Notes: generated by a model not told the origin, from the letters alone. 64,000 nt of DNA from DASTFY01 sp963769115 (GCA_963769115.1 CAVYKN010000021.1:36934-100933); one strand, 5' to 3'. Shown: positions 1 to 8,441, numbered from the stretch's first letter. Numbers and translations are program-made.

Positions 1-1
1 C

Positions 2-181
2 ATCAGCGGCCTGCGCCGGGTGTCCAAGCCCGGCCTGCGCCAGTACGTCAAGGCTGACAAGGTGCCGCGCGTGCTGGGCGGCCTGGGCGTCGCTGTGCTC
101 TCGACCAGCCAGGGTCTCATGACCGACCGCGAGGCGCGCCATCGCCGCGTGGGCGGCGAGATCCTGTGCTTCGTCTGGTGA
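2..181 (+). CDS. rpsH: 30S ribosomal protein S8, C-terminal part
   Basis: This is the last 59 codons of S8, cut by the window start. The visible end carries the S8 signature around GLGVAVLSTSQGLMTDREAR and finishes with GGEILCFVW, the normal C-terminus of the family. S8 binds 16S rRNA helix 21 and is an early assembly protein of the small subunit. It is followed by rplF as in the standard spc operon, but 134 nt apart, and that gap holds a short inverted repeat. Confidence 0.95.
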   Translation: MSGLRRVSKPGLRQYVKADKVPRVLGGLGVAVLSTSQGLMTDREARHRRVGGEILCFVW

Positions 182-198
182 GGAGGGACTGACATGAG

Positions 199-253
199 CG
201 AGCGAAGCGAGCGCATGAGCACGGTTCCGTTTTCGCCGCGCAGCGGCGAACGG
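199..253. repeat. Inverted repeats in the rpsH-rplF gap
   Basis: The gap holds CGAGCGAAGCGAG at 199-211, the reverse complement of the CTCGCTTCGCTCG core found after rplQ and purH. It is followed by a hairpin of TTCGCCGC and its complement around 231-250. The unusual spacing within a normally tight operon and the shared core suggest a REP-like element. Confidence 0.5.
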
Positions 254-315
254 CTCACTGGTGCGCCCAGTAGTCCTCCGGCCCGGATGTCCGACCTGAC
301 CGAGGAGGGACACCA

Positions 316-859
316 GTGAGCCGCATCGGCAAGGCACCCATCACCGTCCCCAGCGGGGTCGACGTGACGATCGCCGACCGCACGGTCACGGTGAAGGGCC
401 CCGGTGGCACCCTGTCGCGGGTCATCCCCGGCGCCATCTCCGTCCGCCAGGACGAGGGCACCATCGTGGTCGAGCGGCCCGACGACGCCCGTGACAACCG
501 GAGCCTCCACGGTCTGACCCGCACGCTGGTCAACAACATGGTCGTGGGCGTCACGACCGGCTTCACGCAAGGAGCTGGAGATCGTGGGCGTGGGCTACCG
601 CGCCGAGGCCCAGGGCCCGGCGACCCTCCGTCTGGCGCTCGGGTACAGCCATCCCATCGTCGTCGACGCCCCCGAGGGCGTCACCTTCGAGGTCCCCCAG
701 GCCACCCGCATCCTCGTCAAGGGCATCGACAAGGAGAAGGTGGGCCAGGTGGCGGCCGACATCCGCTCGCTGCGCAAGCCCGAGCCCTACAAGGGCAAGG
801 GCGTCCGCTACGCCGGCGAGCGCATCCTCCGCAAGGCCGGCAAGGCCGGGAAGAAGTGA
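316..859 (+). CDS. rplF: 50S ribosomal protein L6 (frameshifted in this sequence)
   Basis: L6 binds 23S rRNA near the sarcin-ricin loop. The product starts at GTG 316 after a GAGGAGG ribosome binding site and begins MSRIGKAPITVPSGVDV, the canonical L6 start. The frame breaks near 566, within TTCACGCAAGGAG. Removing one base restores GFTKELEIVGVGYR and the second L6 domain, ending GKAGKK at 859. Without correction the first frame would run into rplR and give an artificial fusion. The corrected length, about 180 aa, is normal. An essential single-copy gene is unlikely to be broken, so an assembly insertion is the simplest reading. Confidence 0.93.
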
Positions 860-861
860 CC

Positions 862-1227
862 ATGACCATCGCTGCGCAACGACGGCAGTCCCGGGTCCGG
901 CGCCACAACCGGGTCCGCAAGTCCATCACGGGGACGGCGGCACGCCCGCGCCTCGCCGTGTTCCGTTCCAACAAGCACCTCGTCATGCAGGTCATCGACG
1001 ACGAGACCGGCCGCACCCTGGCCGCGGCGTCCACGCACGAGGCCGCCGTGAAGGCCGATGGCGGCACCGGCACGCTGGCCGGCGCGTCCCGGGTGGGCAA
1101 GCTGGTCGCCGAGCGGGCCAAGGACGCCGGCGTCGACAAGGTCGTGTTCGACCGGGGTGGGTTCCTCTACCACGGTCGCATCGCCGCGGCGGCCGACGCC
1201 GCCCGGGAAGCCGGACTGGAGTTCTGA
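862..1227 (+). CDS. rplR: 50S ribosomal protein L18
   Basis: L18 (121 aa) binds 5S rRNA and anchors it in the central protuberance. The start ATG 862 lies 2 nt after the rplF stop. The family features are a basic N-terminus (RRQSRVRRHNRVRKSI), RLAVFRSNKHLVMQVIDD, and the C-terminal VVFDRGGFLYHGRIAAAAD with AAREAGLEF. The stop overlaps the rpsE ATG by one base, consistent with translational coupling. The frame is intact. Confidence 0.97.
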   Translation: MTIAAQRRQSRVRRHNRVRKSITGTAARPRLAVFRSNKHLVMQVIDDETGRTLAAASTHEAAVKADGGTGTLAGASRVGKLVAERAKDAGVDKVVFDRGGFLYHGRIAAAADAAREAGLEF

Positions 1228-1790
1228 TGGCTGTCAATGACGCGGCGGGCCTGCGCGAGTCGCGGGTCATCGCCATCAACCGTGTGGCCAAGGTCGTCAA
1301 GGGCGGCCGCCGCTTCTCGTTCACGGCGCTCGTCGTCGTCGGGGACGGCGCGGGCCGGGTCGGCCTGGGTTACGGCAAGGCCAAGGAAGTGCCGCTGGCC
1401 ATCCAGAAGGGCACCGAGGAAGCCAAGAAGAACCTGTTCGACGTGCCGCTGGCCGGGTCGACCATCACCCATCCCGTCCTCGGCCGGCTCGGTGCCGGTC
1501 GGGTGATGCTGAAGCCCGCGGCGCCCGGTACCGGCGTGATCGCCGGTGGCGCCGCCCGAGCCATCCTCGAGGAGGCCGGCATCCATGACGTGCTGGCCAA
1601 GTCCCTGGGCTCGTCGAACGCCATCAACGTCGCCCGCGCCACCATCGAAGGCCTGCGCTCGCTGCAGCGGCCCGACGTGGTCGCCGCCCGCCGGGGGATC
1701 CCGGCCGACGACTTCGTGCCCAAGGGCCTGCTGAAGGCCTACACCGAGACGCGCCGGGCGCAGGCTGCGCCCGCCGAAGCGGAGGGCTGA
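1227..1790 (+). CDS. rpsE: 30S ribosomal protein S5
   Basis: S5 (187 aa) acts in decoding fidelity and subunit assembly. The N-terminal double-stranded RNA-binding fold shows VIAINRVAKVVKGGRRFSF and the GYGKAKEVPLAIQKG signature. The C-terminal fold shows GTGVIAGGAARAILEEAGI and SLGSSNAINVARATI. The family usually runs 165-200 aa, so length is normal. It shares one base with the rplR stop. Confidence 0.97.
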   Translation: MAVNDAAGLRESRVIAINRVAKVVKGGRRFSFTALVVVGDGAGRVGLGYGKAKEVPLAIQKGTEEAKKNLFDVPLAGSTITHPVLGRLGAGRVMLKPAAPGTGVIAGGAARAILEEAGIHDVLAKSLGSSNAINVARATIEGLRSLQRPDVVAARRGIPADDFVPKGLLKAYTETRRAQAAPAEAEG

Positions 1791-1819
1791 GCCCGATGGC
1801 AGCTGACGGAGGCACCGCC

Positions 1820-2050
1820 ATGCTGAAGGTCACGCAGGTGCGGTCCCAGATCGGCACCAAGCCCAAGACCCGCGGGACGCTCCGCGCCCTGGGCCTGCGC
1901 CGCCTCGGCGACTCGAACGTCCTGCCCGATCGCCCCGAGATCAGGGGCATGCTCCACCGCGTCCCCCACCTGGTGACGGTGGAGCCGGTGGAAGAGGAGA
2001 AGGCGCCGGCCGCGAAGAAGCGCCGGCGAGTCCAGAAGGAAGAGGACTGA
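1820..2050 (+). CDS. rpmD: 50S ribosomal protein L30 with a C-terminal tail
   Basis: The L30 core is MLKVTQVRSQIGTKPK, then TLRALGLRRLGDSN and IRGMLHRVPHLV. I chose ATG 1820 because GGAGG at 1808-1812 sits 7 nt upstream and the usual L30 N-terminus begins there. An in-frame ATG at 1796 would add eight residues. L30 is usually about 60 aa. Here roughly 20 extra charged residues (VEEEKAPAAKKRRRVQKEED) follow the core, a tail that could contact rRNA or be disordered. Confidence 0.93.
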   Translation: MLKVTQVRSQIGTKPKTRGTLRALGLRRLGDSNVLPDRPEIRGMLHRVPHLVTVEPVEEEKAPAAKKRRRVQKEED

Positions 2051-2051
2051 C

Positions 2052-2540
2052 ATGCGAGTCGACGATCTCAAGCCCGCGCCCGGGTCGACGCGCGCCCGCC
2101 GGCGGGTGGGCCGTGGCACCGGCGGTCACGGCGGCAAGACCGCCGGTCGTGGCACCAAGGGCCAGAAGGCCCGGAACACCGTCCCTCGTGGCTTCGAGGG
2201 TGGCCAGATGCCGCTCAAGCAGCGGGTCCCGAAGCTGAAGGGCTTCAACAACCCGTTCCGGATCGAGTACCAGGGCATCAACCTCGACGTGATCGACGCC
2301 AGCGGTATGGACGACGTCACCCCGGAGAGCCTCCACGCCCACGGCCTGACCCACAAGGGCGCCCTCATCAAGGTTCTCGGACGGGGCGAGATCACCCGCA
2401 AGGTGCGGGTGCAGGCCCACGCGTTCTCCCGTTCGGCTGAGCAGGCCATCACGGCCGCGGGCGGTACGGTTTCCGTCCTGCCCCTGCCGTACGTGTCCGG
2501 CCGGCCGCCGGCCAAGGGCAACCAGTTCACCAACCGCTGA
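2052..2540 (+). CDS. rplO: 50S ribosomal protein L15
   Basis: L15 (162 aa) helps assemble the peptidyl transferase region. It has the basic Gly-rich N-terminus (GRGTGGHGGKTAGRGTKGQK), the FEGGQMPLKQRVPKLKGF motif and a C-terminal globular domain ending SGRPPAKGNQFTNR. It follows rpmD by one base and precedes secY by 46 nt. The frame is intact. Confidence 0.97.
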   Translation: MRVDDLKPAPGSTRARRRVGRGTGGHGGKTAGRGTKGQKARNTVPRGFEGGQMPLKQRVPKLKGFNNPFRIEYQGINLDVIDASGMDDVTPESLHAHGLTHKGALIKVLGRGEITRKVRVQAHAFSRSAEQAITAAGGTVSVLPLPYVSGRPPAKGNQFTNR

Positions 2541-2586
2541 GCCCTGCTGTCCCGTCCCGGACCCGGCAGTCCCGAGGAGCCATGGC

Positions 2587-3909
2587 GTGTTCGCCAACCT
2601 GAAGAACGTCCTGAAGATCCCGGACCTGCGGAACAAGGTGCTGTTCACCCTCGGGATGGTCGCCCTGTACCGCCTGGGGGCCAACCTCCCCGTACCCGGG
2701 ATCGACCTCGGTCAGGTGGCCCAGCTCCAGGAGCAGGCCGAGACCCAGGGCGCCATCGGGTTCCTCAACCTGTTCTCGGGCGGCGCGCTGAGCTCGTTCG
2801 CGGTGTTCGCGCTCGGGATCATGCCGTACATCACCGCGTCGATCATCATGCAGGTGCTCGGCGTCGCCATCCCCAAGCTGCAGGAGTGGCAGGAGCAGGG
2901 CGCGGTCGGCCAGCGCAAGATCACGCAGTGGACGCGCTACCTGGCCCTGGCCATCGCCACGCTCCAGGCCACCGGCCTCACGTTCATCTTCGGCCGCGGC
3001 TACGGCGGCTCGCTGCTGGGCCAGAACGGCCCGAACGTGCAGCTCCTGCCGGACGGCACGTCCAACTGGCGCTACCTGATGATCATCATGACCCTCGTGG
3101 GGGGCACCGCCATCCTCATGTGGATGGGCGAGCTCATCACCCAGCGGGGCATCGGCAACGGCATGTCGATCCTGATCTTCTGCTCGGTGGTCAGCCAGCT
3201 CCCCTACGCCTACTACGCGGTCCTGGAGCAGAAGGAGATCATCTTCTTCCTGTTCCTGGTGGCGGTCAGCCTGCTGGTGCTGGTGGCCATCATCTACGTC
3301 GAGCTCGGCCAGCGCCGCATCCCCGTCCAGTTCGCCAAGCGGGTGGTCGGCCGGCGCATGTACGGCGGCCAGAGCACCTACATCCCGCTGAAGGTCAACC
3401 AGTCGGGCGTCATCCCGATCATCTTCGCCAGCTCGCTGCTGCTGCTGCCGGTGCTCATCACCAACCTGCTCGGTGACTCGACCTCGGGCTGGCGCCAGTC
3501 GCTCACCGAGTTCATCGACAAGTGGGTCGTCAACCAGACCAACCCGGTCCACCTGTTGATCTACGGCGCGATGATCGTGGGCTTCGCCTACTTCTACAAC
3601 GCCATCGCCTTCGACCCCGCCAAGCAGGCCGACCAGCTGCGCAAGCAGGGCGGCTTCATCCCCGGTATCCGGCCGGGCCCGCAGACCGAGCGCTACCTGT
3701 CGAAGACCCTCAACCGGCTGACGCTCCCGGGCGCCATCTTCCTCGCCGTCATCGCCCTGCTGCCGTCCGTGGTGCTGGCGCTCGGCAACGTGCAGAGCTT
3801 CCCCTTCGGCGGCACGTCCGTGCTGATCGCCGTCGGTGTGGCCCTCGAGACGATGAAGCAGATCGACAGCCAGCTCATGTTGCGCAACTACGAGGGCTTC
3901 CTGAAGTGA
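2587..3909 (+). CDS. secY: Protein translocase subunit SecY
   Basis: SecY is the central channel of the Sec translocon in the cytoplasmic membrane. The 440-aa product starts at GTG 2587 with FANLKNVLKIPDLRNK, behind GAGGA. An ATG at 2582 is out of frame. About ten hydrophobic segments are visible. The periplasmic plug region (GGALSSFAVFALGIMPYITA), the NQSGVIPIIFASSLLLLP segment and the C-terminal LPGAIFLAVIALLP helix are typical. Length is normal, and its place between rplO and adk is the standard one. Confidence 0.96.
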   Translation: MFANLKNVLKIPDLRNKVLFTLGMVALYRLGANLPVPGIDLGQVAQLQEQAETQGAIGFLNLFSGGALSSFAVFALGIMPYITASIIMQVLGVAIPKLQEWQEQGAVGQRKITQWTRYLALAIATLQATGLTFIFGRGYGGSLLGQNGPNVQLLPDGTSNWRYLMIIMTLVGGTAILMWMGELITQRGIGNGMSILIFCSVVSQLPYAYYAVLEQKEIIFFLFLVAVSLLVLVAIIYVELGQRRIPVQFAKRVVGRRMYGGQSTYIPLKVNQSGVIPIIFASSLLLLPVLITNLLGDSTSGWRQSLTEFIDKWVVNQTNPVHLLIYGAMIVGFAYFYNAIAFDPAKQADQLRKQGGFIPGIRPGPQTERYLSKTLNRLTLPGAIFLAVIALLPSVVLALGNVQSFPFGGTSVLIAVGVALETMKQIDSQLMLRNYEGFLK

Positions 3910-3946
3910 CGCGGGCCGGCCGTCGGCGTGGACGGGCCGACCACCA

Positions 3947-4636
3947 GTGATCCCCGGCGTGCGGATGGTGGTGGCGGGCCGCCAGGGTGCCGGGAAGGGG
4001 ACGCAGTGCGTCCGCCTGTCCCGGCACTACGTCGTCCCCCACATCTCCACCGGTGACATGTTGCGCGCCGCCGTGAAGGAGGGCACCGAGCTCGGCCGGC
4101 GCGCCGACAGCATCATGAAGGCGGGCGGGCTGGTGCCCGACGACGTCATGATCGGCATCGTCGACGAGCGCCTGCGGGGAGCGGACGCCCGGACGCGCGG
4201 CTACCTGCTGGACGGCTTCCCCCGGACGGTGGCGCAGGCCGAGGCCATGGAGAAGATCGCGGTCGACAACGCGCTCGACCTGGCCATAGACCTCGACGTG
4301 CCCCGGGAGATGGTGCTGCAGCGCCTCTCGGGCCGTCGGCTGTGCCGGGACTGCGGCACCAACTACACGTCCACCGGCTACGAGCGGCGGCCGTGGCTGT
4401 GCGATGTCTGCGGCGGCGACATCATCCATCGTGAGGACGACACCGAGGAGGCGATCAACCGCCGCCTGGACGACTACGAGAGCCAGACCCGTCCGCTCAT
4501 CGACTTCTACGAATCGCGGGGGCTGCTCGTCACGGTGAGCGGCGTGGGAACGCCGGACGAGGTCCTCATCCGCCTCATCTCCGCCATCGAGGGCCGCCGC
4601 CGCGGCCCCGGCGCCGGCCCCATCGTCGGCGGCTGA
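3947..4636 (+). CDS. adk: Adenylate kinase with a zinc-type lid
   Basis: It interconverts ATP plus AMP and 2 ADP. The P-loop is GRQGAGKGT near residues 11-19, replacing the more common GPPGAGKGT. HISTGDMLR and LLDGFPRT are the AMP-site motifs. The lid carries CRDCG and CDVCG, two CxxC pairs expected to bind zinc. DDTEEAINRRLDDYESQT is the conserved C-terminal stretch. GTG 3947 has no clear Shine-Dalgarno sequence, and ATG 3965 is an alternative only six residues shorter. The gene usually following, map, is absent here. Confidence 0.94.
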   Translation: MIPGVRMVVAGRQGAGKGTQCVRLSRHYVVPHISTGDMLRAAVKEGTELGRRADSIMKAGGLVPDDVMIGIVDERLRGADARTRGYLLDGFPRTVAQAEAMEKIAVDNALDLAIDLDVPREMVLQRLSGRRLCRDCGTNYTSTGYERRPWLCDVCGGDIIHREDDTEEAINRRLDDYESQTRPLIDFYESRGLLVTVSGVGTPDEVLIRLISAIEGRRRGPGAGPIVGG

Positions 4637-4666
4637 CCCGCCGCCGGCCCGCGCCGGTCAGGCGGG
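4637..4666. terminator. Hairpin between convergent adk and the peroxidase gene
   Basis: CCCGCC at 4637-4642 pairs with GGCGGG at 4661-4666. An inner GCCGG (4643-4647) pairs with CCGGT (4654-4658) with one G-T wobble. It lies exactly between the ends of two convergent genes and has no T tract, so a bidirectional actinobacterial-type terminator is a reasonable reading. Confidence 0.5.
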
Positions 4667-5146
4667 GAGCTGGGACTCGATGGCGCCGACGAGGGTGGGA
4701 TCCTCGGGGGTGACCATGGGGGAGAAGCGGGCCACGACCTCGCCCTCGGGTGAGACGAGGAACTTCTCGAAGTTCCAGCGGATGTCCCCCGTGTGACCCT
4801 CGCCGTCGGCGACCTCGGTGAGCTCGGTGTAGATCGGGTGGCGGTCGTCGCCGTTGACGTCGATCTTCTCCATGAGCGGGAACGTCACGCCGTAGGTGAC
4901 CGAGCAGAAGGTCTCGATCTCCTCGGCCGTGCCCGGCTCCTGGCCGCCGAACTGGTTGCACGGGAACCCGACCACCGAGAAGCCCCGGTCCTCGTAGGTC
5001 GACTGGAGCTGCTCGAGGCCCGTGTACTGCGGGGTCAGGCCGCACTTCGAGGCCACGTTCACGAGGAGCAGGGCCTTGCCGTGGAAGTCGGCGAGGCTCG
5101 TCGGCTCGCCCTGCAGCGTGTTGATCGGGTGCTCGGAGATCGTCAT
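4658..5146 (-). CDS. Glutathione peroxidase family thiol peroxidase
   Basis: A 162-aa member of the GPx family, which reduces peroxides, in bacteria usually with thioredoxin rather than glutathione. The active-site motif is NVASKCGLTPQY with Cys 35 instead of selenocysteine. Partner residues are Gln in the following LEQLQ/CNQFGGQEPG region and Trp-Asn in WNFEKFLV. A CATGAT box 6 nt upstream of the ATG fits a leaderless start. It lies on the strand opposite the ribosomal genes, between adk and infA, an unusual position. Confidence 0.92.
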   Translation of the reverse strand: MTISEHPINTLQGEPTSLADFHGKALLLVNVASKCGLTPQYTGLEQLQSTYEDRGFSVVGFPCNQFGGQEPGTAEEIETFCSVTYGVTFPLMEKIDVNGDDRHPIYTELTEVADGEGHTGDIRWNFEKFLVSPEGEVVARFSPMVTPEDPTLVGAIESQLPA

Positions 5147-5200
5147 GCGCGCATCATGGCCGACCGCGACCCGCGCCGGCGAAACGGCGGCCGGTCGGTC

Positions 5201-5378
5201 CTACGCCGCGGTGGACATCGGCGGCATCACCCCGAGGGCGGCCAACGCGTCCAGTTCGTCCTCGAAGATGTGGCGGTTCGCCTCGTACAGCCGGCGGGCC
5301 TGCTCCTTGCAGGTCTGGAGCTGGTCACGATCGAGGCGCTCGCCGGTGAGGGTGTTGCACCACATGGTCGGGATACAT
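5201..5378 (-). CDS. Small unassigned protein (start out of frame)
   Basis: I do not recognise this gene. On the minus strand an ATG at 5378 is preceded at six nt by a strong AAGGAGGA site. That frame reads MYPDHV and soon stops. Dropping one base joins MYPD to MWCNTLTGERLDRDQL and continues through CKEQARRLYEANRHIFED to a stop at 5201, giving about 59 aa. The helix-rich, acidic body with two Cys looks like a genuine small protein. The single-base break matches the error type seen elsewhere. A shorter version could start at ATG 5365. Confidence 0.5.
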
Positions 5379-5541
5379 GGCGAGTCCTCCTTCCGGGCTC
5401 TGTCATGGCTGCTGCGTCCTGACTGCTTCCTGAACTCTCTCCCCACTCAGAGCGGTCGAGCTCTGCAGGGGATACGTGACCGGTGGCTCAGCGGATTGGT
5501 CAGGCCCGTTCGGCCGGTCGAACCCGACCACGGAGCGGGAC

Positions 5542-5570
5542 TTGGCACTCCCCCGCCTCGGCGGTAGCAT
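5542..5570 (+). promoter_or_regulatory. Sigma-A-type promoter of infA
   Basis: A -35 box TTGGCA (5542-5547) and a -10 box TAGCAT (5565-5570) are separated by exactly 17 bases and point at infA. The leader would be about 85 nt. The box pair is a close match to a housekeeping promoter, so infA-rpmJ-rpsM probably starts a new transcription unit. Confidence 0.65.
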
Positions 5571-5662
5571 TGCCCCTCGGCCCAGTTCGTCCCTCCTGCC
5601 TCTGACCAGCACCGGCGTGGTGGGTTGGCGTGGGCCTATGTGACGCGTACAAGGAGTCAGCT

Positions 5663-5887
5663 CTGCCGAAGCCCAAGGAAGATGCGATCGTGCTCGAGGG
5701 CACGGTCGTCGAGCCCCTCCCAAACGCGATGTTCAGGGTGGAGCTCGAGAACGGCCACAAAGTTCTGGCCCACATCTCCGGGAAGATGCGCATGCATTAC
5801 ATCCGGATCCTTCCTGGTGACAAGGTCCAAGTCGAGTTGACGCCATACGACCTCAACCGGGGTCGCATCACGTATCGCTACAAGTGA
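5663..5887 (+). CDS. infA: Translation initiation factor IF-1, apparent CTG start
   Basis: IF-1 binds the 30S A site. The product is a 74-aa OB-fold protein: PKPKEDAIVLEGTVVEPLP, HKVLAHISGKMRMHYIRILPG and LTPYDLNRGRITYRYK are diagnostic. The usual N-terminus (PKPKEDAI) coincides with a CTG codon at 5663, preceded by AAGGAG at 5651-5656 with optimal spacing. The only standard in-frame start is GTG 5630, which would add an unusual eleven residues and place the AAGGAG inside the gene. I therefore prefer CTG, unless the first base is a sequencing error. Confidence 0.9.
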   Translation: MPKPKEDAIVLEGTVVEPLPNAMFRVELENGHKVLAHISGKMRMHYIRILPGDKVQVELTPYDLNRGRITYRYK

Positions 5888-5901
5888 GGCCCAGAAGTCC
5901 G

Positions 5902-6015
5902 ATGAAGGTTCGTCCCAGCGTCAAGAAGATGTGCGAGAAGTGCAAGGTGATCCGCCGTCATGGTCGGGTCATGGTCATCTGCGAGAACCCGCGCCACAAG
6001 CAGCGGCAGGGTTGA
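5902..6015 (+). CDS. rpmJ: 50S ribosomal protein L36, zinc-ribbon form
   Basis: This 37-aa protein reads MKVRPSVKKMCEKCKVIRRH and ends ENPRHKQRQG. Three Cys (11, 14, 27) and a His form the zinc ribbon of the C-plus type of L36. It sits between infA and rpsM, its usual place. The 14-nt gap to infA has a weak purine-rich site. Confidence 0.95.
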   Translation: MKVRPSVKKMCEKCKVIRRHGRVMVICENPRHKQRQG

Positions 6016-6049
6016 GAGTTCGAGGAAGGGACCGGAGGTAGGTAACTGC

Positions 6050-6430
<381 letters not shown>

Positions 6431-6433
6431 TCG

Positions 6434-6832
6434 ATGGCCAAGCCCAAGCCCGGTGGACGCCGGCCCCGCAAGCGCGAGCGCAAGAACGTCGCCTTCGGGA
6501 TCGCCCACATCAAGAGCTCGTTCAACAACACGATCGTCAACATCACCGACACCGAGGGCAACACCATCGCCTGGGCGTCGGCCGGCAACGTCGGCTTCAA
6601 GGGCTCACGCAAGTCCACGCCCTTCGCCGCCCAGCTGGCGGCCGAGAAGGTGGCCAAGGCCGCCATGGAGCACGGTGTGCGCCGCGTCGAGGTCCACATG
6701 AAGGGCCCGGGCTCGGGTCGCGACACGGCCATGCGCTCGCTGCAGAACACCGGCCTCGAGGTCACCGCCATCAAGGACGTGACCCCGGTGCCCCACAACG
6801 GGTGCCGCCCGCCCAAGCGGCGGAGGGTCTGA
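6434..6832 (+). CDS. rpsK: 30S ribosomal protein S11
   Basis: S11 (132 aa) forms part of the mRNA exit channel. The motifs are KNVAFGIAHIKSSFNNTIV, ITDTEGNTIAWASAGNVGFK and the conserved C-terminus PVPHNGCRPPKRRRV. It starts three bases after rpsM and is followed after one base by rpsD, the alpha-operon arrangement. Confidence 0.97.
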   Translation: MAKPKPGGRRPRKRERKNVAFGIAHIKSSFNNTIVNITDTEGNTIAWASAGNVGFKGSRKSTPFAAQLAAEKVAKAAMEHGVRRVEVHMKGPGSGRDTAMRSLQNTGLEVTAIKDVTPVPHNGCRPPKRRRV

Positions 6833-6833
6833 C

Positions 6834-7451
6834 ATGGCCCGCTACACCGGCCCGAAGGTCAAGCTCACGCGCCGCCTCGGCACCAACATCTTCGAGAACG
6901 ACAAGGGTCGCAAGGCGCTGGAGCGCCGCCCGTACCCGCCCGGGGCGCACGGCCGCACCCGCCGCCGCACCAGCGGCAGCGAGTACCTGGTGCAGCTCCA
7001 GGAGAAGCAGAAGGCCAAGTACATCTACGGCGTCCTCGAGCGCCAGTTCCGCCGGGCCTACGAGGAGGCCACCCGCCTTCCCGGTGTCACCGGCGAGAAC
7101 CTGCTCCGGCTGCTCGAGCTGCGCCTCGACAACGTCGTCTACCGCGCCGGTTGGGCCGCCACCCGTCCCCAGGCCCGGCAGTTCGTCAACCACGGCCTCA
7201 TCAACGTCGACGGCAAGCGGGTCAACATCCCCAGCTTCCGCGTCCGGCCCGGCCAGGTCGTCTCCCTCGGCAAGAAGGCGATGGAGATGATCGTGATCCG
7301 CCACAACCTCGACGTGCTCGACCGGTCCGTGGTCGGCTGGCTGGAGGTGAGCGACGGCGGCAGCAAGGTCACCGTGCGCGACGTCCCCCAGCGGGCGCAC
7401 ATCGATGTTCCCGTCCGCGAGCAGCTCATCGTCGAGCTGTACTCGAAGTAA
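6834..7451 (+). CDS. rpsD: 30S ribosomal protein S4
   Basis: S4 (205 aa) nucleates 16S rRNA folding. It lacks the N-terminal zinc-binding Cys cluster (no Cys in the first 60 residues), the C-minus form. The S4 RNA-binding domain shows RLDNVVYRAGWAATRPQARQ and VNHGLINVDGKRVNIPSF. The ending REQLIVELYSK is canonical. In many bacteria S4 also represses the alpha operon; I saw no assignable operator here. Confidence 0.96.
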   Translation: MARYTGPKVKLTRRLGTNIFENDKGRKALERRPYPPGAHGRTRRRTSGSEYLVQLQEKQKAKYIYGVLERQFRRAYEEATRLPGVTGENLLRLLELRLDNVVYRAGWAATRPQARQFVNHGLINVDGKRVNIPSFRVRPGQVVSLGKKAMEMIVIRHNLDVLDRSVVGWLEVSDGGSKVTVRDVPQRAHIDVPVREQLIVELYSK

Positions 7452-7498
7452 CGCCCACCCACCACGCGCCCAAGAAGCCAAACGCGAGGACTTCCCGC

Positions 7499-8431
7499 AT
7501 GCTCGTCATCCAACGCCCCACCGTCGAAGCCGCCGGCGAGGTCGAAGGCAACCGTCAGCAGTTCACCGTCGGGCCGCTCGAGCCCGGTTTCGGCTACACC
7601 ATCGGCAACTCCCTGCGCCGGACGTTGCTGTCGTCGATCCCCGGTGCTGCCATCACGATGGTGCGCTTCGACGACGCCCTCCACGAGTTCGACACCATCG
7701 CCGGTGTGGCCGAGGACGTCACCGATGTCATCCTCAACCTGAAGGACATCGTGCTCACGTCGACCTCGGACGAGCCAGTGGTCATCCGCCTCGACATCCG
7801 GGGGCCGGCCGACGTGGCCGCCGGTGACATCAAGCTCCCGCCGGAGATCGAGATCCTCAACCGGGACGCCCACATCGCCACCGTCAACGCCAAGGGCCGC
7901 CTCGCCGTGGACCTGACCGTGGAGCGGGGCCGGGGCTACCTCAGCTCGGACCGCGAGGCGCAGAACCGCACGATCGGTGTCATCCCGATCGACGCCATCT
8001 TCTCGCCCGTCCGCCGCGTGACCTTCACCGTCGAGCCGACCCGCGTCGAGCAGTCCACGAACTACGACCGGCTGCAGCTCGACATCGAGACCGACGGCTC
8101 CATCACGCCCAAGGAGGCACTGGCCTCGGCCGGCGCCACGCTGCGCTCGCTCGTCGACCTGGTGGCCAACCTGTCCGACGATCCCCAGGGCCTGGAGCTG
8201 GGCGAGGTGGCCTCCGTGGCCGCCGGCTCGCCGGACCTGGAGCTGGCCATCGAGGACCTCGACCTGTCCGAGCGGCCCCGCAACTGCCTGAAGCGGGCCC
8301 AGATCAACACCATCGGCGAGCTGCTCACCAAGACCGAGGACGACCTGCTCAACATCACCAACTTCGGGCAGAAGAGCCTCGACGAGGTCAAGGTCAAGCT
8401 CGACGAGCGCGGCCTGTCGCTGCGGGGCTGA
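7499..8431 (+). CDS. rpoA: RNA polymerase alpha subunit
   Basis: Alpha (310 aa) dimerises to seed RNA polymerase assembly. The N-terminal domain starts MLVIQRPTVEAAGEVEGN and contains GFGYTIGNSLRRTLLSSIPG, the dimerisation signature. The C-terminal helix-hairpin-helix domain is LSERPRNCLKRAQINTIGEL and the following NITNFGQKSLDEVKVKL, which contacts UP elements and regulators. The ATG at 7499 follows a GAGGA. The frame is intact. Confidence 0.97.
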   Translation: MLVIQRPTVEAAGEVEGNRQQFTVGPLEPGFGYTIGNSLRRTLLSSIPGAAITMVRFDDALHEFDTIAGVAEDVTDVILNLKDIVLTSTSDEPVVIRLDIRGPADVAAGDIKLPPEIEILNRDAHIATVNAKGRLAVDLTVERGRGYLSSDREAQNRTIGVIPIDAIFSPVRRVTFTVEPTRVEQSTNYDRLQLDIETDGSITPKEALASAGATLRSLVDLVANLSDDPQGLELGEVASVAAGSPDLELAIEDLDLSERPRNCLKRAQINTIGELLTKTEDDLLNITNFGQKSLDEVKVKLDERGLSLRG

Positions 8432-8441
8432 GGAGCGCACC

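Noticed and set aside
316..1227. A 303-aa frame joining L6 to L18
   Set aside because: It arises because one extra base in rplF throws the frame into that of rplR; the middle has no ribosomal protein character.
4658..5146. Selenocysteine in the glutathione peroxidase
   Set aside because: The active-site codon encodes Cys (SKCG); there is no in-frame TGA and no SECIS-like need.
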